A DNA stretch of 64,000 nucleotides, taken from Scenedesmus sp. ARA3 (lineage: Eukaryota > Chlorophyta > Chlorophyceae > Sphaeropleales > Scenedesmaceae). The position numbers and the translations under genes are program-made. The notes beneath the pieces are model-generated. The model searched no databases, was not told the DNA's origin, and saw only the letters and a list, made by a program, of their open reading frames with translations. The stretch is from positions 2,759 through 66,758 of the forward strand of contig RWJK01001533.1 of the NCBI GenBank assembly GCA_004335835.1. The letters run 5' to 3'. Numbering within the stretch: the stretch's first letter is position 1; every line of letters begins with the position of its first letter. This document shows, one piece after another, positions 1-12,807 of the stretch.

Positions 1-10
1 CCCCTCCCAC

Positions 11-88
11 CTGCGCATTGAGCTCCACGTAGGGCGTGCCCAGCCTGAGGAAGCGTGCAAACAGCGACTCGTCCAGCCGGCTGTACAC
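11..88 (-). repeat. 3' echo of AQR exon 22
   Basis: About 75 bases repeat the donor-side part of exon 22 ([11 protein letters not shown].. to ..YVELNAQ, real copy 235-310) with their own GT donor, just downstream of the exon in gene sense. The copy lacks an acceptor. Confidence 0.8.
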
Positions 89-234
89 TTACACACATTT
101 TCCTTACCAGCCGGCTGTGCTTTTGGATCTTGAACAAGCAGCCTCCACCTATCTACTGAGCTGCACGTCAGGCATGTCTGCTCGCAAACTGCAGTTTCCA
201 AGGCCACACACTTCTGCATGATAATGCACCCTAC

Positions 235-3200
235 CTGTGCGTTGAGCTCCACGTAGGGTGTGCCCAGCCGTATGAAGCGCGCAAACAGCGACTGGTCCAG
301 CCGGCTGTACTTCTGGAAGGCCATGTTCTGCACCACAGGAGGCAGCTGGTGGTGGTCGCCTGCAGGACAGCAGCAGGCAGCGCATGGAGGAGCGCAAGGA
401 GTGATGCGCAGGGAGGTGCGCTCAGTGCAAGGCTTGCGGTGGGTGCAACAGCTGTGCCGAGGGTGAGAAACCCATACGCCCGTAGCGAGCAATTAATTGG
501 TGTTCTGACAAGTACTGTCACAGTGTAACAGTTTGTAACAGCCTTGAAACATACCGATGAGGATGACGCGCTTCAGGCGAGCCACGCCGTCCTCCTGGCG
601 CTGCAGCACCATGGGGATGAACGTCTCCACCTCCAGCACCTGGCGCAGCAGCAGCAGCAGCAGCAGCAACAGTGTCAGTAGCAGCAGCAGTGTCAGTAGC
701 GGCAGCAGCCATGATGCTGTGCAAGCTATTGTCTGTGTAGGTTCGTTGCATTGTTGCATGAGGTAAGCCCAGCTGGATCACGCCTGCATGACATGCAACA
801 ACAGAAACTTCCAACTGAACCAACAGAGCTCCAGTCAAACCCAATGGTCAAACTACTTGGTCAAACTAGCTGGTCAAACCCTTGGTCAAACATCTCTACC
901 AGAACCCCACCTGGCCCGCCTCCTCCATGACGATGTTGTCATACTTGAGCCCCAGGTTTAGGAACTCGCGGCGCTTCAGTGCTGCATGCGTGCAGGTCAT
1001 GGCCACCACCTTGGCCTGCTTGTTGCACAGGTAGCTCACGCGGTCAGCCTGCAGCAGCACATGGTGCAGAGCACATGATGCACAGTGTTAGTGTGGGCCC
1101 GTAGCTAAATGGTTGCACAGCTAGCTCACACGAACTGCCGCACATCAGCGCATCGTGCCTAGCATGAAATACACGGTTGAACTAGTATCGGTGTGAGCAG
1201 ACCCAAACCAGGTGTACTGCGGCTGCCGGGCCCCTGCCACACCAAAACGACATACTCAGCAACCTGATAGCAGGCGTGGCTGCATCCACGTATGGTTCGC
1301 ATTTTATAGCCGCTGCGTGAGCCCACCTGGCCCTTGAGCAGCTCGAAGGGCCGCGTCTCCTCCAGCTCCTGGAACAGCAGCCGCAGGTGCCTGAAGCAGC
1401 CCTGAGCCACCTCCATGTCCTGCAAGGGGAGAGGCAACGACGGCCGACAGGCACGGCAGTAGGGTTCAGAGGGTGTGTCGAGAAGGTGCCTAAAGCAGCC
1501 TTGGGGCAACCTCCATGTCCCGCAAGAGGAAGATACACCAAGCAGAAGATGAGGCCAGATAGCACCAGCCATCATTGTCCAGCTGCACAGCGATTGATGC
1601 TCAAAATATGGCTACAGGGAACAACGCATCCAGTCAAAGGCCCGTTGACCCACCTCCTCGTAGCTGCTGCCCTTGAACAGCGGCTGCGGCGCATCAGCAA
1701 AAAACTCCTTGAAGGGGAACAGCTCCCCTACCGATGCTGCCACGCCCCTGTGCTGCTGAGATGACACGGCCGCAGTGAACTTCTCCCACCTAGGGTTTGT
1801 GCAGCAGAGGGGGTGTTTGTTAGCAGAGGGTTGATGGTTTGTCGAGCAGAGGGTTGTTTGTTTGTTCAGCAGAGGTTGATTTGTTTGGAAGGCAAAGCAG
1901 TGAACAGGGGTAGGGCGTTGCAAGGCAGTTCAGTACAGGGGTGATGCAGTGCTTGGTGAGGCGGTACACGATACAGCAGTACACGGACAGGCACTGCAAC
2001 TACTAAAGGAGTGCCCAATGTAGGGATGGCTGTCACAGTGCATCCCAGCATAGAAGCGCAACAAGACACCATCAGCAGCGCTAGCAACAAAGACTTGACC
2101 ATCAGCATCAGCATCGCTGGCAATCAAGACTTGATGCCCTTAGCTGGCCAATCAGTGTGTGTAACGCTGCTGCGCTGCTGGCCCTTGGTCCTGCTGCCAC
2201 TGCCTGCAAGGCACATGCGAGCCACAGTGCCTGATGCCTAAGCATGACCCCACCTGCTGAGCACGTGCAGCAGCCAGAAGTAGCCAGCTGTCTCACAGGT
2301 GTACTCAGCGTGTGGCACCCCCAGCAGGTTGGACAACTTCTCAACCTGTGCAGGTGGCAGCGACAGCAAAAAAGGCGCAAGCAAGGCAGCAGGGCAGCAG
2401 CCATGGCATGTGTAAGGAGGGTCGTGGGTCGTATACAGGGGTCAGCATGAACATAACAGGCACGACAATAAGGCAGTAACACAAGATCCACAAAAGCTGC
2501 TGCTATTTGCTTACCTCCGCGAGCAGCGTCAAGCGCCGCGCAAGCATGTTGTTCACTCATCGTGCACGGGAGACGTCATAGTCACACCCAAGTCCTGCTC
2601 GCCCACGTCGTTGACCAAGGACACAGCAGTAGCCGCCACGCATGTACATGCTGTTGCACCCTGCTCTCAATGCATCCAATGCAGGGCAACACCAAGATAC
2701 AACCTAGCAGCCGCACAACAACAAGGGATCACAATGAGCTGGGCATCCCTCACCTCTGCGAGCAGCGTCAAGCGCCGCGCAAGCATGTTGTTCACGCGCC
2801 CCGCCCGCGAGAAGTCGTCATCAACGTTCAAGTCCCGCTCGCCCATGCCCAAGCGCAGCAGGTAGCGCGCGGGGATGTCCCGAGCCACCATCTTCTCGAA
2901 AAGATCGTTCAGCGCCTGGTTGCTGTGCGTGATGAGCAGCGTGCGCTGCCCCGGGCAGTTGTGGTACAAAACCTGCAGCACATCAGAAGAAAGGCGGGCA
3001 GAAAAGCAGCGCAGCAGCATGAGGGGAGCCAGAAGATGCAGCATTGCCCGGCCCTGCCTGCAAGCCGCGATAGGCAGCAACATGACCGGCAAAGAAAGCC
3101 AGGCCACCTGCAGCCCCTACACTGCTGTGCCAAGAAGCAGCAGAGGTGCAAAATCTAACTGAAGGACCACAAAGCACCGGCCAGGCTCAAAGCAGTGCAG

Positions 3201-6200
3201 CTCTCACCTGCAAGATCTGCACTGCTACGCGCAGCTATGTGTGGCAGCTGCAAGATGTGCAGGCAAACCAAAGTACACAGCTGTGCTCACCTGCAGGATC
3301 TGCACTAACACACGTAATTGCAGCAAGCAGGGCAAAAACACGACACCCATGCACAACACAGCTCACCCGCAGGATCCGCAATGCTATGCACAGCAGCGAT
3401 AAGATTCTATCAGCGCCGCAGTTTCTCACCTGCAGGATCTGCACTGCAGTGTCTGTCTTGCCAGTGCCGGGCGGCCCCACCACCATTGTCAGCCCAGGCT
3501 GCACACCATCTGCACACCATCTGCACTGCTACGCGTGGCTATGTGTGGCGGCTGCAAGATGTGCAGGCACAACCAAAGTACACAGCTGTGCTCACCTGCA
3601 GGATCTGCACTGCTACGCGTAGCTATGTGTGGCAGCTGCAAAATGTGCGGGCAAAACAAGAAATACACGGATGTGCTCACCTGCAGGATCCGGACGGCCT
3701 CACACAACTGCAGCAAGCAAGGCAAAACACAACACCCACCCAAGCATAGCTCACCCGGAGGATGTGCAGTGTGTTACACAGCAGCAGCAAGATCTTAGAA
3801 AAGTTTGAAATCAAAACGCCGCAGTTTCTCACCTGCAGGATCTGCACCGCCGTGTCTGTCTTGCCCGTGCCAGGAGGCCCCACCACCATCGTCAGCCCAG
3901 GCTGCACACCCGCAGCAACCGCCTCAACCTGCACCGATGTGAACCTCACATCATTGCCCTTTGGCTTATCTTCCGGATACGGCCCCATGTTGATTGGCTT
4001 GTAATGCTCGACCAGCAAGACCGGCCTACTGCTGCTGCTGCTGCTGCTGCTGCCATCTGCTGCCGCAACGGCGGCGGCGGCTACGTCTGTCGTGGCTTTA
4101 GCGTCTGCGCCGCGCTTGGTGCTTCCGGGTGCCGGCTTGAGCTGCTGCTGGTCAGAAGGGAAAGCGACCTTGTAAGGCGGCGGCGGCAGCGCTGCTGCGT
4201 CGTATGTGCCGCTGCCTGTGCTGATGCTGCTGCTGCCGCTGCTGAATGTGACGTCATATTGCGGGAAGCAGTCAATCAGGTGCTGCGCATCAAGGAATGT
4301 GTCCTGTGAATGATAGCAGCAGCAAGGTAAAACACAAACCGTCAGTGAACGGCTGTTACTGCAGTACTGCAACCAGCGCAACGATGGTACCCTGACGTGT
4401 TCTGTGTGCAGCACTGTCGCAGGCGCAGGCTTGTTTTCATAACAGCGCAAGCGGACGCTGCGTACTGCCATGACGCTCAATCCGCAGCACATGTGCAACC
4501 GCTGTCTCGCCATCGCAACAAACACCCATCAGGTGCTCTAGTACTGCAACCTGGTGAGCAGCGTGCATTGACAGCTTCATCATGATTGTTATAGTCGTCT
4601 TTTAAAAAAAAGCGCCACCTTGAAGTCCACTGCGCGCAGCAGGCCTGGCATGGCGCTGTAGTGTGCCGCCCCCGCGGCCCCATAGCTCAGGAAGATGTCC
4701 ACCAGCCACTCTACTCTAACCACATACTATCCTAGCCAGCTGCCCCAAACACAAATACATGCGCTGCGTAGCCGTCTTTCTGCTGCTCACCCCTCCCACT
4801 ACATTGCACGCGCAACCAACTGCCGTCTTGTCACAAATCACAACCAACCGCAAAAAACCCCACCTTGAAGTCCACTGTGCGCAGCAGCCCCGGCATGGCG
4901 CTGTAGTGTGCTGCGCCCGCGTCCCCGTAGCCCAGGAAGATGTCCACCAACCACTCCGGGATGACCAGCTGCTCATTGAGGCTGTCACGGATGGACTCCA
5001 GCACAGCCTGCAGCAGCAGCAGCAGCAGCAGCTTCAGCAGCTGCAGCGGTTTCAAACGGTGCGATTCAATGTCGCACGGCACAACCAGCCGCAGACCATG
5101 CAAAATAGGGCCATGCAGTACCAGTGTCAGGGCGTGCACGCAAGAGGAGGAGGGATAGCCGCGTGCACGCACAGCACAACGCATGCAACCTGGGCGGATG
5201 TCTGCTTCAGCCCACGGCGCGGCACCCATTTCGTAATCCAAGCGTGAGGCTGCACGTGCACATTGTTTCACTTGGTCAGTGAAAACACATAGTGCGATTC
5301 CACGTTCCTGCTGCTGCACACAACATCCTCGCAAGGCCAGCTCTGCTGCCGCCACCTACCTTGAAGTTGTTCTCCTTGGCGTCTCGCCGCATGACCACAT
5401 TGAGCGCCGGGTACACGTCCGGCGCGTCACCCGAGGCAGTCGCGTTCACATCCAGCTGGTACTGAGCCGCATCCAGCGCCACCACATACGTGCGCACAAA
5501 GCCTGCGGCGAAATCAAAAGCATGTTAAGTTGGCTGCAGTGCATCCAGCGCCACCACGTACATGCGCACAAAGCCTGCGGCAATGAGACACAGCAGGGTT
5601 GCTTTTGTCAGCCCGTGCAGTGGCATTCACATCCAGCTGGTGCTGTGCCACAACCAGTACCACCATGTACGTGCACACAAAGCCTTCAGGTCCATTTAAA
5701 AATGTATCGTCAACCATTCAGTCGCAGCATTTGGTGAGTGTGAAAAGGCCTTGGAGCCGCATGCAAGTTGAGGATGGTGTTGCTGGCGGGATAACTCAGC
5801 AGACACATAGCCCGAATCGCATGTGCACAGGGTTTGATGCTGTGATCCCACACACCATGAGACAGTCCAACATCACTGTCGTGTGCCATAGCTGCACATC
5901 GCACGGCCCCTCGCTTGCACCAACTACACCAACCTAACCACTGTCGTTAATCTCACCTTTATATGGCTTGCGCTCGTCCAGCCGCACCCTGCCCGTGAAG
6001 TCGTTCATCAGGCCACCCTCCTCGTCCCGCACCTCCACCACCTCTCACAACCACAGCAGCTGCTCAGCTGCATTGCACTTCCTGCCCTTGCTCACATCAA
6101 ATAGCCGTATGCATCCTCACCTTTTGCTGACAGCAGCTGCATGGCTGCATTCGCATTGAGCTGCTCTACTTTATTAACATCAAAAATCTAATCTATACAT

Positions 6201-9200
6201 CACGTCTGTCCTGCCTCTCACCTTTTGGAGGCTTGCGTTCGTCCAGCCGCACCCGGCCCGTGAAGTCGTTCATCAGGCCACCCTCCTCGTCACGGACCTC
6301 CACCACCTCAGCGCCACGCACCGCCAGCAGCCCCACGCGCTGCACCAGCGGCAGCGGCTGCCCCTTGCGCAGCCGTGCTGCTTTTGCAGCTTCTGCAGCC
6401 TCCTGCTCGTTGGGCGGGTTCACTGCGGGCAGGAGTGAGAAAGGGTAGACAGCGAGTGTGCAGATTGGCTGAAAAGGGTGCAGGAAGGTTGCAAAATGCA
6501 CGATGACGCCGGAGATGGGGCTCGTAAGCAGCCGGCTTGCCTGCAGGGACCAAGCAAAACATAAGGGCCGAAAAATGGTACTGTATGACAGCTGCGCAGC
6601 CCCACGCGCTGCATCAGCGGCAGCGCCTGCCCCTTGCGCAGCCGCGCTGCTTTCGCGGCCTCTGCGGCTTCCTGCTCATTGGGCGGGTTCACTGCGCACA
6701 GCGTTGAGGAAAAGAAGACTTGTTGTGTGCAGATTGTTCAGGAAGATCGCAGGAAGTATGGCACGCAACACCATTTACATGCTTGTCAGTTGACAGCCAT
6801 GAGCTTTTCACGCCTCTTTCAACAATTCCTCATGGGAGGTGAGGAATTCCTCACTGCCTCACCTCCCATGAGGAACAGCACGTCGTGCTGCTTCAGCTCA
6901 TCCCAGCCGCTGGCCATGTCACCACGCAAGAGTGCTGCCTGCCCAGCAAACCATGCACACGCAGACCAACATCTGCAGGTAGCTGCCGCCAACAACCACG
7001 CAGCTGCAGTGCGGCTCCTCACCTGATACCACCAGACAGAGAAGCAGCCGCACCGACCCCGCCACACACCTTCCGCAACCCCACCTGGCAACCCCACCTG
7101 CCAACCCAATTTTATATCAAGTTGGCAGATGTCCTTTCACACCGCCTCACCTCCCATGAGGAAGAGCACGTCGTGCTGCTTCAGCTCGTCCCAGCCGCTG
7201 GCCACATCACCACGCATGCCGCGCGTGTCCACCACCACCTCCGCCAGCACACTGGCGGGGTGCGCCTCACCCACACGCGGTGCCGACACCTGCAACATGA
7301 TGATGCGCACGGCATGGCAGGCAGGCAAGCAGGTGAGCGCTTGGTTGCAAGACAAACTACAAAACATATTGCTCAGCAAGAAAGAGAGTGCTCCAGTGCA
7401 TGGAGGTCAGTCGCATCCTTGCTCCTCATCTGCACAGCATGTACGAGCAGGAGGGTGCACCAGACTTGAACTGAGGTGCCCTGCGCACTGCCCGCTATCA
7501 CAAGCATTCCCTGCCGCTGCACGCAGCTGAGCGTTGCGGAAGGAGGTGCAAGTAGCAGGACTAGCAGGAAGGACGCAGCTGATACAAAACTGCCCTGCCT
7601 ACGTGCAAAGGCTGCCCACAAACTGCTGCGCATCACAGGCAGTAAAATCCAACCCCTGCCCCGCACCTGGGTGATGCGGAAGGAGGTGAGGGGCGTGGCC
7701 ATCTTTGACCAGCCGCTGAACACGATGTTGTCGTCAAAGTCGCGCCCGGGGTTGAGCCGCTGCAGCGCCACCTGCGGGAGACAAAAGATCGATCAAGAAG
7801 CATGATCAGATGCAGCATGACGGCGAGAAAGAAGGAGAAGAGAAACAATGAAGTTGTCATGCATGGCTTCAAACTGGTGATAAGCAGTGGAGATGTGAAG
7901 TCGACACAGCTGGGTGCTTGCAGCTGCAGCTTCCCAACAGAAACTGCTTCTCTCACCTCGATGTCCTCGCGGACTTCGTACGCTGCCTCCAGCCGACACA
8001 GGTGGAAGATGCACAGTAGGTAGACACTAACCTACACACAACCACACACTTCACGGTCATCTTGATACCCGCATGATCCCACCAAGAACTCTCTCACCTC
8101 GATGTCCTCGCGGACTTCGTACGCTGCCTCCAGCCGGAACAGGTGGAAGTTGCGCAGCAGGTAGTCAGAGGGGCTGAGGAACTGCAGGTTGAGCTTGGGC
8201 AGCGCCAGCGGGGCTCCGCCAGAGTAGGCCGCAGTGGGGATCTGCATGCCAAGAAGTATAGATGGACAAGTGTAAGAAGGTCTGTGTGGTACGAACGCAT
8301 GCTGAGGAACTGCAGGTTGAGCTTGGGCAGGGCCAGAGGGGCACCACCGGAGTAGGCCGCGGTGGGAATCTGCAATCAGAAAGAAGATAGACGGATGATT
8401 GTCGTCGATCTGTGTGGTATAAACACATGTTGAGGAACTGCAGGTTGAGCTTGGGCAGGGCCAGGGGGGCGCCACCAGAGTAGGCCGCAGTTGGGATCTG
8501 CATGCCAAGAAAATATGATTGGACAAGTGCAGAAACGTCTGTGTGGTACGAACGCATGCTGAGGAACTGCAGGTGTGAGCTTGGGCAATGCCAGGGGGGG
8601 CACCACCAGAGTAGGCCGCCGTGGGGATCTGCATGCCAAGAAAAGCAGATAGACGGATGATTGTCGTCGATTTGGGTGGTACCAACACATGCTGAGGAAC
8701 TGCAGTTTGAGCTAGGGCAGCACCAGCGGTGCGCCACCAGAGTAGGCCGCCGTGGGGATCTGCATGCCAAGAAAAGATGAATCAACAAGTGTGAGAAGAT
8801 TGTTGTGGTACGCACGCATGCTGAGGAACTGCAGGTTGAGCTTGGGCCGCGCCAGGGGGGCGCCACCAGACTAGGCCGCCGTGGGGATCTGCACGTCAGT
8901 ATTGGGAGGCACATGTCAACAGTGAGCAGCACACAGCAAGCTCACAAAGATGCTACAGCCTGAGGACCTGCAGGCTCGCGTAGTCGCATCATGCGCGGTG
9001 GAAACCTGCACAGAATGCCAGCGACTCATACGTCGACACGCATGCACACATGTGGAGGGAGCCCAGCTGTGCAAGTGCCGTTGGCTGTTTGACTGGGCTT
9101 CAAACTCAACCCCGTGAGAAGCAAGCTTGAAGGCGGTCAAAATCTTGGACCTCTGATCTTCACACCCCAGAGCTGCACCCGCAGCTGCCTGCAACGGCTG

Positions 9201-12200
9201 GCACAAAGCACAAACAGCCGCACCTGTGTAATGTCCCAGAGCAGGCCCTCATTGGGGTAGATAGGCATGGCGTTGATGGCTGCCCGCTGGCTTTAAACGC
9301 AAACCCCAGTACAGTCTGCACCTTACACCCAGTCAACTGAAACCCACCAGCCGCAGCTGCTTGCATCATGCTGCGTCAGGCGGCCTTCAAGCACCAGCAA
9401 AATCAAGCAATGCTCATTCACATCACACTACACGCAAGCATGAGGGCCCAGCACCACTTTCCGCAATCCCTACCTGCGTGGTGTCCCAGAGCAGCCCTTC
9501 TGTGGGGTAGATGGGCATGGCGTTGATTGCTGCCCGCTGACTGGCGCGGCGCTGGTAGGTGGAGACCAGCACGTCAAGCAGGAAGTCCGGGTCCTGCACG
9601 CACGCGCGATGCACAAACAACGCAGAGCAAAAATCAGCAACCAAAAGCGGCACTGGCAGATCTCGAGCAGGCGCTGGTAGGTGGAGACCAGCACGTCAAG
9701 CAGGCAGTCCGGGTCCTGCACGCATGAAGCACAGTCACTCATTCAGCAGGGGCCGTAGCTATGCATGTATTTGAGTTCTTTGAAATCCAGAAGCCACATA
9801 ATTTTGTCCTTGAACAGACGCCCAGACACAGCAGCCGCTGGTCACCGGAATGTTGTACAACAGGTGACCGCACCTGTGCCCAGGGATCGTCCTCGCCAAC
9901 CAGCCGCAGCTGCCGGCACACCAGCTGCACCAGCTCCTGAGGCGCCAGCTGCCGCAGCGCTCGGCGCAGGCCGTCAGGCGCACAGGCTGCTGCGCAGTTT
10001 GCCAGCGCCAGGTCATACAGCTGCGGCCAGTGCTTGAAGAACAGCCGCTGCAGCTGCGAGACCTGCAAGGTGAAGCAGCAGCAGCAGCAGCAGCAGCAGT
10101 TGAAGCCGGTTCATGAGTATGCATGGGCAGCAGACGCAAGCATTACGGGTGGCATGCAAGGGGCTAACAATGAGGCATTGATCTACCCAGTCGCGGCACG
10201 TTGCCAACCGCACAGCTGTTGGGACAGTGTGCAAGGCACTTCAAAATGGTCCAAAATGTACGATTTAAAGCACAAAGCAGGCCTCAGGGGTCCAGACATG
10301 GTGTCAGCAGTGGCGGCAAAGCCGGCTCAGCGGTGCTGTAATACCAGTAGCGTTGTCAATCGTCACGGGCCACACACAACAGCCGCGAGTGTCGACTTAC
10401 AAAAGAAGATAGATGTGCACAGGTGTCTGCTGCCGGCGATGGCCTACCACAGACCATGGACTGCTTGGGAAACTTCTCAATTGTGATGTGCAGGCACCCA
10501 CATGTACATCATTGCAAACGGCATCGACATGGATTCCACACAACAAAACCGCATGATCGCCAGCACATGCCTTTTCAAATAGAGGGTAAAGGCCAATGTG
10601 CCAATCTTAGTAGTGTGAGGCCATCAGGGGTCCAGACATGGTGTCAGCAGCAGCACAAGGCATCAATGCCCATGCCTCTGCAGCGCCGTTTACCAATGGC
10701 TTAGTCATTCATCACAGGCCCATATACCGCAAGCCACAATGTGCATGAACAGTACACAGCAATTGAACACGACCATAAACCATACCCCGTGCGCACTGCT
10801 GTTCGATAACTGTGTGAATTCAGCGCCCTCAGACAAGGTGCACCAGGGCTGCACGTACCAACGGAACATACAGCAGACCGTTGGCAATAATAACCGTTCA
10901 GGATATTTTAAAGGCGGTCAGGGGTCGAGACATGGTGTCAGCAGGTGTCTTAGCAGAAGCCAAGTCTCAGCAGCGCCAATACCAATGGCTGAGTCATTCA
11001 TCACCAGCCAAGACGCAGCGGCACAGCAAGTGCAAGCGTGGCAGGACACTGCATCGTGCATCTGCCAGCCATGCGGCAAGTGGACAGAGATGTCACGCAT
11101 TGTCAAAGCAAGAACAATGTTTCTGATCGTGTGCATGCTCGGTGAGGCCGTCAGGGGTCCAGACATGGTGTCAGCAGGAGCCTTGGCAGGAGCCAAGTCT
11201 CAGCAGCGCCAATACCAATGGCTGAGTCATTCATCACAGGCCAAGACGCAGCAGCACAGCAAGTGCAAGCGGGGCAGGACACTGCATCGTGCACCTGCCT
11301 GCCATGCGGCGAGTAAAGTGCACAGAGATGTCACGCACTGTCAAAGCAAGCACTATGTTTCTAAACGTGTGCATGCTCGGTGAGGCCGTCAGGGGTCCAG
11401 ACATGGTGTCAGCAGCAGCACGGCACGGCTGTGCCAGGCATAAGCAACGCCGATTACCAGTGGCTGAGTCATTCATCACTGGCCACATGCGTGCCATACG
11501 GCTGCCACTTTTTGAAATAATCACATTCTAAGGCAACTGTAACGCCAGCAACTGCTAATCCACCACCCAAAAGGCTAACCAACTCACTCGACTCCTACGA
11601 CTGGCTTCCCCGTTACCCCACACACAGCACCCAAGACATACAGTACCAGCAGCATAACCGCCCTGCATACACATAAGCCATCCATGTTACTAACAACATA
11701 ACAAGTAACATAACAATGTAACAGCCGCCGCACCTGGTCGTAGTGCCCCGCGACCACGTCGTCCTCCTTGACGTGCTCCGCCGTCAAGAAGAGTGCAATC
11801 AGCATGCGACATAACAAATAACATAACAATGTAACAGCAGCCGCACCTTATCGTAGTGTCCCGCGACCACGTCGTCCTCCTTGAGCTGCTCGCCAGTGTG
11901 GTCATTCAGCGGGAAGTCACAGTAGAAGGCCAGCAGGTCCAGCAGCTGCCGCAGCAGCTTGCCGCCCGGCGAGCTGTACAGCGCGGAGCGGCGCGCCTGC
12001 AGGTGATTTGCAAACACATGAAGAACACATGAGGAACCGCAGCGTTGCAGCAAGGCAAGAAGGCCAGCAGGTCCAGCAGCTGGCGCAGCAGCTTGCCACC
12101 TGCTGAGCTGTACAGCGCAGAGCGGCACGCCTGCAGGTATCATAGCAGACAGATGGCAGTGTTATGACAGTGTCACACTAGCAGGCCAGCAGGTCCAGCA

Positions 12201-12774
12201 GCTGCCGCAGCAGCTTGCCGCTGGGGGAGCTGTACAGCGCAGAGCGGCGCGCCTGCAGGCATTATAGCAGACAGATGGCAATGTGATGACTGTGTCACAG
12301 TAGAAGGCCAGCAGCTCCAGTAGCTGGCGCAGCAGCTTGCCGCCCTGGGAGATGTACAGAGCGGAGCGGCGCGACTGCATTGGCAGACGAATCGGCGCAG
12401 CAAGCAGTGTTGGGCTGTAAGCAATCAGGCATCAGGTACAGCAGCTGCCGCAGAAGCAGCCTTCACAGCTCACTCTGCATTAGCCAAAAAGTGCTATTTG
12501 TGTGTGCAAAAACAAAGTTGCGCAGAGTTGCGCAAGATCAAGCAAAACCGCGCCCCACCTTGACAAGCAGCTGCTGGTCCTCCAGCAAAGCATGCACGAA
12601 GCGCCGCGTAGGCAGCTGACTCAGCAAGTCAATCAGCCACTCCACAAATCGCTCCAAGTGGCGCAGCTGCATCCGCTGCGCCTGCTTGCGCTGGTTGCGC
12701 TCTTTCTGCTTGCGCGCCTGCTGCTGCTTGCGGCTTTGCTGCTGCCGCTTGCCGCCTTGCTGGTGGCCGTTCTG

Positions 12775-12807
<33 letters not shown>

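Noticed and set aside
3200..3830. Possible CRISPR-like repeat-spacer array
   Set aside because: Units are variable, eukaryotic intronic, and each contains an exon-donor junction; tandem duplication explains them.
8242..8895. Mutually exclusive alternative exons
   Set aside because: The copies lack donors and are only partial, so they cannot act as alternative exons.
8165..8932. 255-codon minus-strand ORF across the AQR exon 9 array
   Set aside because: It is an off-frame read of the tandem half-exon array and has no independent coding character.
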